In this document: one piece after another, positions 11,659 to 23,796 of the stretch | Layout of the letters: every line of letters starts with the position of its first letter | How positions within the stretch are numbered: position 1 is the first letter of the stretch | Assembly (NCBI RefSeq): GCF_025399195.1 | Contig: NW_026252117.1 | Location: 186,001-250,000 of the forward strand | DNA from: Umbelopsis ramanniana AG | Taxonomy: Eukaryota; Mucoromycota; Umbelopsidomycetes; Umbelopsidales; Umbelopsidaceae | Direction: 5' to 3' | DNA: 64,000 bases | The notes under the pieces: model-generated | What the model was told of the DNA's origin: nothing | Database searches by the model: none | The model's input: only the letters and a program-made list of their open reading frames with translations | Made by a program: the position numbers and the translations under genes

Positions 11659-14298
11659 ATGACCCTGCGCTCCCAACGCTCCATTTACATAGCACTTGTT
11701 GCGTTGCGTTTAATATTTAGCCTTTTACCAAGTTATATCCAACCGGATGAATATTTTCAATCGCCGGAAATCACAGCTGGGTGGGCATTCGATCTAGAAA
11801 TCTTTACTCCTTGGGAATTCAATCCTACCTTTCCAGCTCGTTCCATACTTCCACCGTAAATGAGTTTTCGAAGCACTCTTGTTTATGTGTTTATGTGGTA
11901 CTGAATTCAATTTTTTCTTACTTTCAGCTTAATTACTACTGGTATCCCGTTCTATATTTACAAATTCGTGCTGCGATTGACGTATGGTGGTTTGGATCAA
12001 GGTAGGAGGACATGATATTCTTATATCATTGCACGGCACGATATCACCATGGAAAATTATGGTTTCCAATTGCTAATTATCAATTCTTCGTTAAGATTTT
12101 GTGAGCGGAAGGCATCTCTATATCTTGGAGCGACTGTCTTTCTTTTTCATGTCATTCATCCTCGGTAGAGTGCTTCAAAATAGTTAGGATTGAGCGGACG
12201 ACAGTCGGCTCATACACTCTCTATTTCAGATCTCTGTATATTGAAATTATGTCGGCTATGCAAAATCAGTGCCTTGAGGTCTCTCATTGTACTTTCAAGT
12301 TCTTATGTTATGCTCACCTATCAGTGCCATTCGTTCTCAAATTCCATAGAAGCGTTAGTCCTCGCAGCCTCCATCACACTACTTTTCGTATCATACCCCC
12401 TTGATGAGAAAGCAAATCCCTCGGTAAGATACATATATTCGAGCAGTCCTTCACGATTATGTTTTGATCACTCAAGTTTTTCTTGGGCGAACCAGAAACT
12501 TGCATCCTTCGTGCTGGGTATTTCGCTCGCGTTTGGATTATTCACTAGAATCACATTTGCCTCATTCGGCATTTTCGTTGGAATTGCATACCTTTACATG
12601 GCATGGAACCGATCCTCCGGTCACAGGTTCGTAGCCAATACTGCGAGTGATTGATCTCTTCTTGGATACCACTTCTAATGGAGAGACGTTTTACTACTTT
12701 TGATAGCTTTCAAACATTTCTATTCAATCTATTTCCCTTTACACTGGGTCTGACCTTAAGCATTGCGACGTTCACCGTGGTTGACTCTATCTACTTTGGA
12801 AGTTTGAAGGTCTTGTTGCAGGGCTCACAAGACATTACATTTGATTTGCTAAAAGCCGCAATTGACCCTACTCTTTGGTCCAAGGTATCAATCCAAGTGA
12901 GTAAGCTTTGAGATCTTGATACCGCCGCGCATGTTCTAATAGTTCAAACCATAATAGGGAAAACTTACAAGCACTATATTCAACAACATTATATATAATG
13001 TAGACAAAGACAACCTAGAGCTACACGGGTTGCACCCATTCTACTTGCATGCTGTCGTGAATGTGCCGCTACTCTTTGGTCCGATCGGATTGTGGGCATA
13101 CTACAAACTATTTACGATCAGAGGTCTGCCAGGGAAAATGGATATGGTCGACATGGGTACAGTTCAAACGATGAATGAATCTCCATTGTAGCTTCTTTCC
13201 GGGAAGGATGCGTATATTAACAGTATCATGTTGTAGTTATGGTGGCATCGATGTCTACAGGCTTGTTGTGTCTTAGTGCTTTCCAACACCAGGAACCAAG
13301 ATTCCTCTCCCCCATGTTACTTCCTGCCGTCTTCTTATTCACCCGACACACTCAAAGACTTTCGCGCACTTTCTGGGTAAGTGAATGACCTGGCGCAGGG
13401 GGTTTTGACTGAAGTGGTATAACATGATTGGTAACAGTGTCTGATCTAATGAACTTGTGTAGATCATTTGGACTTTGTTCAACCTAGTGTTGGCCATCGT
13501 GTTTGGATTGATTCATCAGGTATGTACAGTTTGGCGTGTCAAGCTGCTCGATGGTTTACATACTCAAATCTTACATGCCATCAGGGAGGAGTCGTGCCTG
13601 CTGTCATACATGTTGGGGAACAGAGTAAATATATTGATGGATGTGACCTTACTTTCGGTGCCTACGCCATCTGTGAATCTGCTTCTGAAGACACCAGCAA
13701 TATTACAACGTTATCAGCTGGAAACCTATCACTGGTCACCAACTTGGTATTTTACAAAACCTTCATGCCTCCCAGGCATCTAATAGCTTACCCACATCAC
13801 TGGCGAGGTATGTAACTCTCCAGACCATTTCTGTTTACAGTATTCCAATCACTTATAGCACCACATCGACTCAGACTCAGCAAACATTGTTATCAATGTG
13901 ATTGATCTTGCTGGAGGGCCGATCGACAAAGTCACTTCAGTCCTGGAGTCTCAGACGTACATACCTAGAGCATGGATCCCTGAGGATACATCCAAATCTG
14001 TATTCGTCTACAAACCGAGCACCTACGCATTCGAAAGGTAAAAGGTTGCTTTCTGAACCTATGTCACGGTGAAACCTCCTCAGTAACGATAGTCATGGTA
14101 ATTTATCTCGCGCGACTTAGGACTTTGCTTATCATGCCAGGCACAGCCAAACCGCCAGTAGAAAACCATCGTCTGCAGCGAGTAGCGCAATTCTGGCCCC
14201 ACGTTAATTTCGACGATATTGACAAAGTCATTGGGGCTCCCTCGTGGGAGGCCATCAGCTTGAGCGTCTATCTCCTAGTGTCTCCCCGACATGCATAA
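11659..14298 (+). CDS. SMP3: GPI mannosyltransferase 4 (SMP3/PIG-Z), GT22
   Basis: ER multi-pass enzyme that adds the fourth mannose to GPI precursors. Twelve coding exons: 11659-11855, 11928-12001, 12096-12164, 12230-12423, 12496-12626, 12707-12896, 12958-13156, 13237-13376, 13463-13519, 13585-13807, 13875-14037, 14121-14298; 604 aa. Landmarks: PSYIQPDEYFQSPE near residue 25 (the GT22 H-P-D-E loop, here with Gln for His), SSYVMLTYQCHSFSNSIEA, LHGLHPFYLHAVVNVPLLFG, FQHQEPRFLSPMLLPA, HQGGVVPAVIHV, NLVFYKTFMPP and AQFWPHVNFDD. Every junction agrees in phase. The 72-nt intron at 12424-12495 is a multiple of three without stops, so its removal is likely but not certain. Confidence 0.9.
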
Positions 14299-14623
14299 GA
14301 ACCACCAAAAGCTGAGGTTGCAACAGAGATCATATCTGCGCATTAATATTTATAATAGATTTCTTTTTCTCTTTTTTTTTTTGGGCTTCCTTTGTAATGT
14401 ACCACAGGGGATAAAAAAATAATATGGCGGCTCAAGTTAGTTGCCAACCGATAAAGTGGGAAGGAATAAAAAAGAACAAGGGGGTCAGATGTACAAGTTT
14501 ATGAAATGCTGAGAGAAAGAGATGGTTTTGATCTTGTTTTTCAAAAAAGAATAATGACTTGCAATGGTTGAGGGGTTGTTGGGAGAGGAGAATGATAAAT
14601 GGTAAATAAAAGAGTGGTATCGT
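14299..14623. other. Convergent intergenic region (SMP3 and chitin synthase 3' ends)
   Basis: Holds the two 3' flanks. T-rich near 14365-14382; no gene seen. Confidence 0.5.
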
Positions 14624-17600
14624 CTAGAGTGGACGGTTAGAGCCATTACGAGGTGGTGGAGGTCTGTATCCGCCGGGAGGTCTCATCTGTGGGGAGCCCT
14701 GTGGTACAAAGCCTTGTTGAAGTTGAAGTGGACGCTGGTGTTGCATTGGTGGGGCACCAGGTGAAGGAGGTGGTGGCATGGGTCGGCCCATGGATTGTGG
14801 TGATCGCGGACTGGACATTGGGCTCGAGTAGCTACTAGGACCCCATGGTCCAGCTGCCGCTGGCACAGGCAGGTTCGGATTAGCGGTGGGTCGGTAGCTT
14901 GGGTAATAACCACCAGCTTTACCAGATCCCTCCTTGGATGGATCAAAGTAATTGACGGGTGAACCAAGATTATCTGCTGTGTCCATAGACAGTTCTGAGG
15001 CATTATCCAAAAGTCGTGCACGCGATTCGTCCTCGCCAGGCATTACGTTATGAGAAAAGCCGGAAGGAAGAGGGGGTTGGTTCTGTTGATTACGGCGCTT
15101 TCTTTCCTGACGCTTGTTTGCCCGAATTCGAGCACGTTCGTGTTCCTCCCAACGCTTCATGGGGACCTTGGAAGGATCAAATACACCATCCGTCTTTCCG
15201 TGGTCGTCGCCTTTTCCTTCGCCAGTAACTTTTCTTGTCTCACCCCATGAGAAATCGTCAAAATGCCAGAAGGAATACACCGGCAACACAAAGTTCCAAA
15301 TGGGAAGAGCACAGAGATACACACCCATCCATGCGACATAGATCCACTTCTTAGTAGTGATAAGAATCAAAAGAGCAGGTGAAAACAGGACGATGATGAG
15401 CAATATAAGTGGGACGGCGAGCACAAAACTGGTGATGTGAGTTCTGGCCATGGAAATAATCAAGACCACAGTAAGGATAATGGCGACAGGAAGAACCAAA
15501 GTACCGATAAGATCCATCATAACGACAAACTGCATAGAGAAACAGAAGGTACCGCAAAGATTTCGAACCAGGACCAATTCAAAAAGGTTATGGATAGTTG
15601 AGTTAATCCAACGACGTCGCTGGGAAAGCAGCACCTTGAATTCATCAGGGACGACAGTTTTACAGACCTAATAGAACAGAAATGGCATTAGTAATAGGAA
15701 GTGATGGCGTTTAAACACGAAAAAAAAAACGCATTGAACATACAGCTTGGGGAGTGAACACCATCTTGCGATGAGGGAAGTTTCGAAGCATGAGAGTGGT
15801 CAGGAAACGATCTTCACCAAGAAGCAAAAGATTCTTTTGATGAAGGGTTTCAACGGTGTTTTGCGAATATTCTTGAACAATTTCAGGTTTGGTGATGATG
15901 GGAACCCAATCACCGTCTCCTTTTCGTGCCTTAAGTCGATACATACAGAAACATCCAGGTAAACAGGTAACACCACCAAAGATAGACTCGAAGCCCTTAG
16001 CCAAATGATGGGAAATGTAATATTCGTAGACTTGAATGGCTGTCACCCATGAATCCCTCTTGTTTGCGATTTTCGTTTCACCACAAAGTCCCATAATAAG
16101 GTTATCGTTGATCATACAGTTGATGAGAAGGCGCATTGAAGATTTATAAACTTTGGTATCGGCATCCACCTATAAGCCATTGCGGTGAGTATTGGCTTGC
16201 TTGTTTTAAAACATAAACGAAAACATAAATTTAAGCCTCTTACCATAAGACATAATTCAAAGTAATCGGGTGTCACATGCATCAATCGTTGTATCTTTCG
16301 GAAAATGTCATAGTCCAGTGGAGTCATACGGTCGTTGTAGGTAACACGACTGAAGAAGTTCATCAAGATGAGCTGGGAATCACGTTTACCGCGGTTACCG
16401 GGCTTAGGTTTGCCTTGTTCATCCGGATTTCCACACTTGACGATCAGCATCATGGGCACTTTGTGCTTTTTCGTCACTAAAAATAAGTGTGGCATTGGTT
16501 AATCAGCCCATATATGGTGGGGTCCCACACTCAAGCAGCCTCGCACTTACTGTAATGACCAGCATACACTTTGGCACAATTGAATTGCTTGGCACCGGCA
16601 GCAACCGCTACATAGGGCATGGGCAAAGCTTCACGGTCGGCTGGATTGTCAAGGTGCATCAAGGATAAACAAATATCGGGAGTCGAAACGGTTTCACCAC
16701 TTCCAGTAATAATACCATCGGCAATGACGAAGAGGAGTTTTCGGTCATCGGGATAATCAGTGGTAGCCAATGATTCGATAGTTCCCTTAATGGATTCGAG
16801 ACCTTCGGAGTAACAAGTAATCAGCAAAACAGTGAACAAGTCGTTTCCGATCTCGACGGGTTTAGTAAGAACATCCGGGTCCTGTCGATTGGTCCAGTTA
16901 CTAGCATTTCCCATCTCCATGGTATTCTTAGGAAGAAGGTTGACGGAGCTGGCAGAAGACTTGAGAGGTGGAGGTGTTTTTGACAACTTGCGAGAATAAA
17001 ACCAGGCAAAGATCATAGCCATGAAAAATCGAGAAAGAACGAGACTGAGAATGATCAATAGTGAGAAGTAAAGGATAAGGGATGCAGCAAAACAACCGGG
17101 GGTTGACTTGTCGATATGACCGGCATAGTATTTCTGGACTAGACAGTCGGTTGCAGCTTTTAACTCATCGTTACGGAAAAAGAGCTTGGTTGCGTCCTTT
17201 CCGCCTTCGCCAAATGTTGTATTCAAAATAGAGCGAATCACATCATCCAAAGGATCGTTGGCAATGGGCTGCGGGTGCGCTTTCATGTAAGGGTCCATAT
17301 TTAAAACGTTTCCGTCAATGACAAAGTAGTTGGTGAGGTTGGCGGCGCCTAACTGGGTCCAATCAAATCCAACTTGACGAGTGGTATTCGTCAAACCGTA
17401 CTTTGCAAAGGTAGCAGCAGAGATAGCATCCAGGACACATGTATTCGCACTGCAAGGATCGAACGTAACAGCGGTAAATTTAGCAGTATTGGCATTACCA
17501 GGGTTGGTACAAGCGCCAATGTTATTGCCATGATTAGCAAACAAATAGGTGATATCGGTTCCAGGTACAGCTGCCAAGGCGTAGAAATTGGCAGTCGCTG

Positions 17601-18258
17601 TAGGTTTCGACTGACTAACGTTGAACTGCCAACCTTCAATACCGACCAAACCACCTAGACAAAGTAGAAAAAATGAGTACAAAAGGCCCACTTTCGTTTT
17701 TGTGTATATATTTGACAAAAAAGAGTCCTTACCAGCAGTAACGGTATCATTATAGTGGGCATAATGTTCCTGGTTATTGGATTGGTCAGGCGGACATAAC
17801 ACGACGCTGAGTCCGACGGTCAGAAAGGCGACCAAACCGCCCATCATAGCGATGATCATACACAGGGTGACCTTTTCTCGCCATGCTTGTTGCATGCCTT
17901 TATCGGTTTTACCTATCGCTTTCAGCATGGGAGAGAATGCCCAAAATGTGAAGATGCGCGAGATGATGACCCAAGGATCAAATGCACTGGACGATTCTTG
18001 TTTGCCGGTCAAAAGCGGTGCTGGTTCTTGGTATCTGTCTGGTCGAATCAAAGTACGTCCACGCTGCAGGTTAGAACCTGCGCGGGCAATACTGTTGTGT
18101 CCAGGTACTATTCGTCTACTAGGTGCTCGACCTAGTGTGGGGCGACGAGACATGCCGGGGTTGGGTGGACCACCACCATAGTTCGGGGGATGATACTGAT
18201 TAGGATCGCCCGGATAGCCTCCACCCACTGCGCTTGAATAGGTGACTGCACCAGGCAT
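14624..18258 (-). CDS. Chitin synthase, division 2 (class IV, Chs3-like)
   Basis: Plasma-membrane GT2 enzyme making chitin from UDP-GlcNAc. Exons are 18258-17733, 17654-16551, 16476-16244, 16169-15744 and 15667-14624, giving 1110 aa. Landmarks: two N-terminal membrane helices within residues 100-200, [37 protein letters not shown] at about 621, [11 protein letters not shown] near 738, QRRRW near 778, then the C-terminal helix cluster and [12 protein letters not shown] near 900. No myosin or cytochrome b5 domain is present, so this is class IV rather than V-VII. A cytosolic tail of about 200 residues is unusually rich in Pro, Gly, Ser and Arg. Intron 1 (17655-17732) is 78 nt, in frame and free of stops. 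Confidence 0.95.
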
Positions 18259-19150
18259 CGATTATAAGTGGAAGATGAAAAGAATGAAAAGGCTGTCAAA
18301 AAGAAGATGAGGGTGAGAGTCGGTCGGTGCGTAGTAGAAAGATTGGACGACGATCCTTACGGCTAGCAGACAGATTTTGTATATAATGGATAATATATAC
18401 GATCTTGAGCGTTCGAAGGTATTTGTCCTTTCAATTTGCTGAAGAATGAAGGGAGAGCGCTTATTGAACACACAATTAGAAAACAAGGATTGTAAGGGAC
18501 TCTCTTAAAGGAAAGGGGAAGGGGAACAAGCAAAGGCAGTAATTCCTACGCTGGTTGTTATTTTTTTTCTTAACACTTGCGGCCCTTGAACGCGATAATT
18601 GCATCTTCTATAGGGCTTGAATATCCGCTTGTGCTACGTGCCTGAGCTGCACTCCACTCTGGCTGATTCTCTTCCTTCTATGCTCCTTGGTATTTCTAGC
18701 ATAGCATAGCATACCACACCACATTACATACTTTCTTCCATCCATCCACGTTCGATATTGATAAATGATCTACCAGTGGAAACGGAGTCGCGGGGGAAGG
18801 CCCACGGATAAAAAAAATTATTGGCTAGCGGTTTTAAAAATAGGCTTCAACAGGTCTCGACTCGATTTGCACGACCGAAAATCCGTTCATTAGCCAATTT
18901 TTATTTTTTTTTTATATTCCTTTGAACCGTTTTATTTGATTTTTATATTTTATGGAATGGAAGGAGGCCACTGTATTAAACGAAAGAGTGGATGGTAAAA
19001 TGGATGTGTGAAGAACAAAAGAGAAGCGGTTGGAGACGATCACCAAAGGGTCTCTTTCTTTTGGTTTGGGTGCTGATAATCTACAAAAGGTGTCAAAAAA
19101 ATAATATGCAAAAGCGATGGTTCCATGAATGCGTGGTTCTGACTTTTAGT
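18259..19150. other. Intergenic: chitin synthase promoter side and RPA135 3' flank
   Basis: Holds the chitin synthase upstream region, with T/A-rich runs at about 18895-18955 and a short (AGCAT)x3 repeat at 18698-18712. No gene recognised. Confidence 0.5.
18698..18712. repeat. Short tandem repeat (AGCAT)x3
   Basis: Three exact copies of a 5-base unit, followed by a CA-rich run. Confidence 0.7.
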
Positions 19151-22100
19151 CTATGGTTTAACGCCTAGGGTTAGCTTGATACCCATGCTCATCAATTCGG
19201 TGGTCAAATAACGGAACACATATGGAATGGCTACCACATCAATACCCTTGGAAGTATTGCATACTCTGCACTCAACATTTCGTCGAGATGACACAGATGA
19301 GGCCACCTTCGTGGAGATGGGCGATACCAGTGAACCACAAAGTCGACAGACGTGTGCCTATTTTTGATAAAAAAAAAAAAAAAGAATATTAGCCAAAAGC
19401 AGTAAAATGGAAACATATTCAATCTAGTGCCTTTACCTGTGAATAGTCTGAACAATTCATCAAGCGATCTTGCAATAGGAAACTGACACCGTGAGCTAAT
19501 AGAGAGTCGCGCTCCATCTCACCGAAACGAATACCACCGGCTCGCTTACGACCCTTGACAGGCTGCATGGTCAAGTTGTGCACAGGCCCAGTTGTACGTA
19601 CTTGATACTTGTCGCTAACCATGTGTCTCAATCTCTGGTAGTACACAACGCCAATGTAAATGTCCATCTTGAGTTCTTCACCCGTAATACCAGAATACAT
19701 GGCTTCGTTACCGTGGTAATTATAACCAGCAGCAAGAAGTTGTTCTCCAAAGTAATCGGCAGCGGTATTTTGTTCATTAAATTTGAACGGGGTGGAATCT
19801 TGAGCAATACCATGCAATGCTCCTGCTTTACCCGCCAAACTCTCGACAAACATACCAATGGTCATACGAGAGGGGAAAGCGTGAGGGTTGATAATAACAT
19901 CAGGTTGCATACCTGATTCAGTGAAAGGCATATCCACAGCAGGCCATTTTTGTGAGCAAACACCCTTTTGACCGTGACGAGAGGAGAACTTGTCACCAAT
20001 GATGGGAGAACGGGTAATACGAAGCTTGATATGAACCTTTTGCAATTCCGTGGACGACGCATCATCGCCAATCAAACGGACTTCATCGACCAAACCATCT
20101 TCAGGACCCTTGTATTTCTTGATAATGGTTTGACCAGTGGTTTCGTCAACATAGGCACAGAGAGGATCGCCAGCCTTGAGTTGTACACCAATGAACGGTA
20201 AACCATCTTCATCCAACTTTTCTCGGATCTTCTTGTTAACACCGCCAGCAAGTCCAAAGTGGTGCATAATGGGTTCTCCGGTGACACGGAGGTCACTCAA
20301 ATCGACGACTTCAGCCTTATACACCGTACCATAACCGAACCCTCGTTCGTGAACAGATTTGTTAAGAATCATAGCATCTTCCATATCGTAACCGGTATAA
20401 GAGATGACGGCAACGATAGCATTGGTACCGTTAGGGAAACCGTCGAATCCATAAAGGTTATGTAGATCAGGACGAACAACAGGCGTTTGTCCACTTTGAA
20501 GACGATACATCTTGTTATCTGTACGGTGATTAAGTGCTGTGGAGGGGGTACCCATGGTTTGTTTACCCATCTGACATTGGTACATGTTACGGGGTGACTG
20601 GTTGAAGTCGGAGAATGGAGTCATATTGGCAACAATACTAAGCACATTGGTGGGTGTGAATTCAATATGAGTGCTGATACCAGGAATGACTTCATCCTGC
20701 AAACATGCGATATCCATATAGACTTGTTCAAATGAGCCAATCATATCGGTGTTACCGTTAGCCAAGTATTTGACAGGTCGCATCATACGAGCTGGTGTGG
20801 AGAAAAGATACAAGCCAGGGTATTGACCACCATGGGAAGTTGGGACGTAGCCAATCTCAAGATCAGCAGGGACATTGTGTTGACCAGTAACCTTCCAGAA
20901 TCGCAAGCTTTGAGAGACCTTGAGTGCTGATTTGATACTACACCATCCAACAATTTTACCGTCCAACTGTACACAAACGTAATCAGGTCGATTGATGGTG
21001 TGAAGAACAGGTTGTGAAACACCAAGAGAAGCAAGAAGGCGTGGCATCATGGACACATCCAGTGGTTCATTGACGACCTTACATTTGTGAGCCAAGTGAT
21101 TCAACAGACCGCACGGGGAACCATCCGGAGTATGGACTGGACAAAGGAAACCCCATGCTTCTGGAAGCAATTTACGAACCGTTGTGGTCTTGAGTTCAGC
21201 GAAGAAAGCACCACGATGGATACAACGGAAATGTGAGATGTATCGGTAAAAGTTAAGCTTTTCAGCCACGATGGTGTATCCGGTAGCTTGTTGCAAATCC
21301 AAACCAGTGTTAGACACCAAGTTGCCGGTAGCCAAAAAGTAAGAGAGCTTGCCTCCCACATCGCTTGGAACTTTTGTCATTACGCCAGTGAAGTATTTGT
21401 CTAAGAATCAAAAAGGGTAAAATGAGTATGCATGATTTGTCTGTTTTTCCAAAATCTACCTTGTTCCCGATGGCATCTAGAAACTTACTGTTCATAAAGT
21501 CGACCTTGGAACTCTTCAACCGGATATCGGTACGAATTTGAGCCTTGATGGAGGAGAGCCAGTCGAACAATTTCTCCTTCAAAATCATACCGTACAAGTG
21601 ACCTCCAAGTAATACTTCTTGATGTTGGGGTGAATCCGGGTTATCTTCACAGCATTCGCCAGATACAAGAGAATACAATTTTCGGATCATGAACACCAAA
21701 AGGTTGAACTTATCACGACCCTCCTTCAAATGTACAAGTACGGCTTTGCGGAGCAATTCTTCACCAACTTGAACATCTGTCATGTCTTCTGCAACATCCA
21801 TTACGACTCTGAATTTGTCACCCAAATATCGAAGGCAAGATTCTCGAGTGTATAGATTGTAGACCTTGAAACTTCTCAGCAACAGTTCAATACGGTCGGT
21901 CAAGAAGGTGTTCTTGGTATCACCTTGGCAAAGAGCATCAAAAATTTCTTTATCAGAAGTGTCGATAAGAGCTTTCAAAATCATAATAGCAGGAATCATG
22001 TATTCTTGCTTTCTCCAGGCGAAACGGATCATAGCGTTTCCGTCAGTGAGATAATGCACAGTGTTTGTGAGAGAGGTTTGGTCGGGACGTGTGCAACGAA

Positions 22101-22749
22101 TAGAACAACCATAGGGTGAGTAAGTTGGACCTCTGTTTTGGAAAGAGTTTCGGATAATAGCGACAACGTGGTTACGACGAGGAACAATCAATAGACGAAT
22201 GATCTTTTCGATACCGTTGACGATAAAGTAACCACCCATTTCTTCTGACTCCTCATGGCGTTCGACGAGGCCTTTGGAGTATAACCCGTAAAGGTGACAC
22301 TTGTTAGATTTGATCATCAATGGAACCTGGCCCAAGTCCTTCAATTCTGTGTTGACGGGACCATCGTTGAATCTCCAGTTGATGGTGGCTTGAAGTCTGC
22401 CTTTATAAGTGATCAAACGTTCTCTGCATTCGGAAGGGTATATCTCGCGGTGAAGAGAAGTGGTATCTCTAACGTTAACAGCGGGTTTTGCAATGGAAAT
22501 ACCCTCAATCCAGTAAGTGATTTTGTTGCCAAGACCGTCTTCACCTACTCCATCGAATACAGTTTTATGTCCAATGTCCTTTACGGCCAGGTCGAGCAAT
22601 CCGGTGTCTCCATTGCCAAATTTCGTAAGAGAGTCAAACGATTCCAAATGAGGTTTTACAACCTCTTGAAGTTCTGGAGTTCCAAACTTCTTGTTGGAGG
22701 GATTCCGGAACGCTTCCTCTCTTTCCAAAGTACGGAAAGTCGATGGCAT
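19151..22749 (-). CDS. RPA135: RNA polymerase I second-largest subunit (RPA135/POLR1B)
   Basis: Catalytic-core subunit of the nucleolar polymerase that makes the large rRNA precursor. Exons are 22749-21489, 21400-19437 and 19357-19151, giving 1143 aa. Pol I-specific features: the start MPST.RTLEREEAFRNPSN, LKDLGQVPLMIKSNKCHLYGL, HEESEEMGGYFIVNGIEKIIR and IVPRRNHVVAIIR. The shared beta-subunit core follows: GFLCPVHTPDGSPCGLLNHL, GYDMEDAMILNKS, KFSSRHGQKGVCSQ and GGIRFGEMERDSLLAHG. The third exon carries the zinc ribbon (two C-x2-C pairs, VCRLC and CRVC) and ends IPYVFRYLTTELMSMGIK. The upstream flank has a T17 tract. Confidence 0.97.
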
Positions 22750-23297
22750 TTTGAGGATAGAAGGTGAAGTATTAACACGTTACCAATTTTTTTTTTTTTT
22801 TTTTGCAAGCGAGAAAATGACTGCTGTCGAAAATTTTCTTCAACTCAGACAACGTCCCCAAGCCACTGAAATTTGACCCTCCTTTGCTTGCGCGACAAGA
22901 GAGCGTTTCACCCCCATCCAAAAGTGTGTTGCCTACTCGATATCAACCAGAAGTAATAAAGACGGTATACCAGATGGAAAAAGAAGTAAAAAATCATGTT
23001 CATGAAATGAAAAGATAGTCTGGGGTATAAAGTGATTTGTCATATCTTGATAATTTGGCAAGCAACAGCAAAGTTAAACTGGACGACTTTCAAAAGTGCT
23101 GGCTGAATTATCTGGCATGATAGACCACATGGATATCTATCACGAAGTAAGCATATTATGGACTTCTCTTGGAGGCTTATCAGCCTACCATATTACTGCC
23201 GTAGAGCAAAGCGTAGCACATACATTCAAATAGTTATTTCTCTTTCTGTTTGTTCTTTAGAAAAAAGTGGATTCCATGGACGCTTTATTTAACGCTT
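22750..23297. other. Intergenic: RPA135 promoter side and SSXT-gene 3' flank
   Basis: T tract at about 22788-22804 and a perfect GAAAATTTTC palindrome near 22828, which resembles the ribosome-biogenesis RRPE core of yeasts. No gene. Confidence 0.45.
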
Positions 23298-23721
23298 TTA
23301 CATTGGGTTCCCTCCGTCGCCATTGAACGACCGCTGTTGTTGCTGTTGCTGCAACATCATCATCATCATAGCTTGGTAGTTGGCAAGATCAGTTCCGCCT
23401 TCTGCTCCAGCCATATTCATGCCATTCTGATTACCCATAAGCATCATAGGATTAATCATACCATTCGCTCCCATCATATCTGATCCGTACACGTTAGCCT
23501 GGCTAGTCATGGGGGACCCACTATTAGATAATGCGGTTGGTGACAAGGATGCTTCAGCTTGTGAGGCCATATTTGGTGTATTGTTTCCTGAATCTTGGTA
23601 AAGCAAAATGTGGCAAATTAATGGCTGCAGGTGAATTCGAACCGGTGAAAAATAAGACATACCTGGAGACATTGACATACCCATATTTTGTAAATAGTTT
23701 TGTTGTTTCATATAATTTTGT

Positions 23722-23756
<35 letters not shown>

Positions 23757-23764
23757 TTGCTGTT

Positions 23765-23796
<32 letters not shown>

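Noticed and set aside
23625-23650. B-box-like GGTTCGAATTC on the minus strand
   Set aside because: It sits in a 75-nt intron of the SSXT gene with no A-box or cloverleaf around it.
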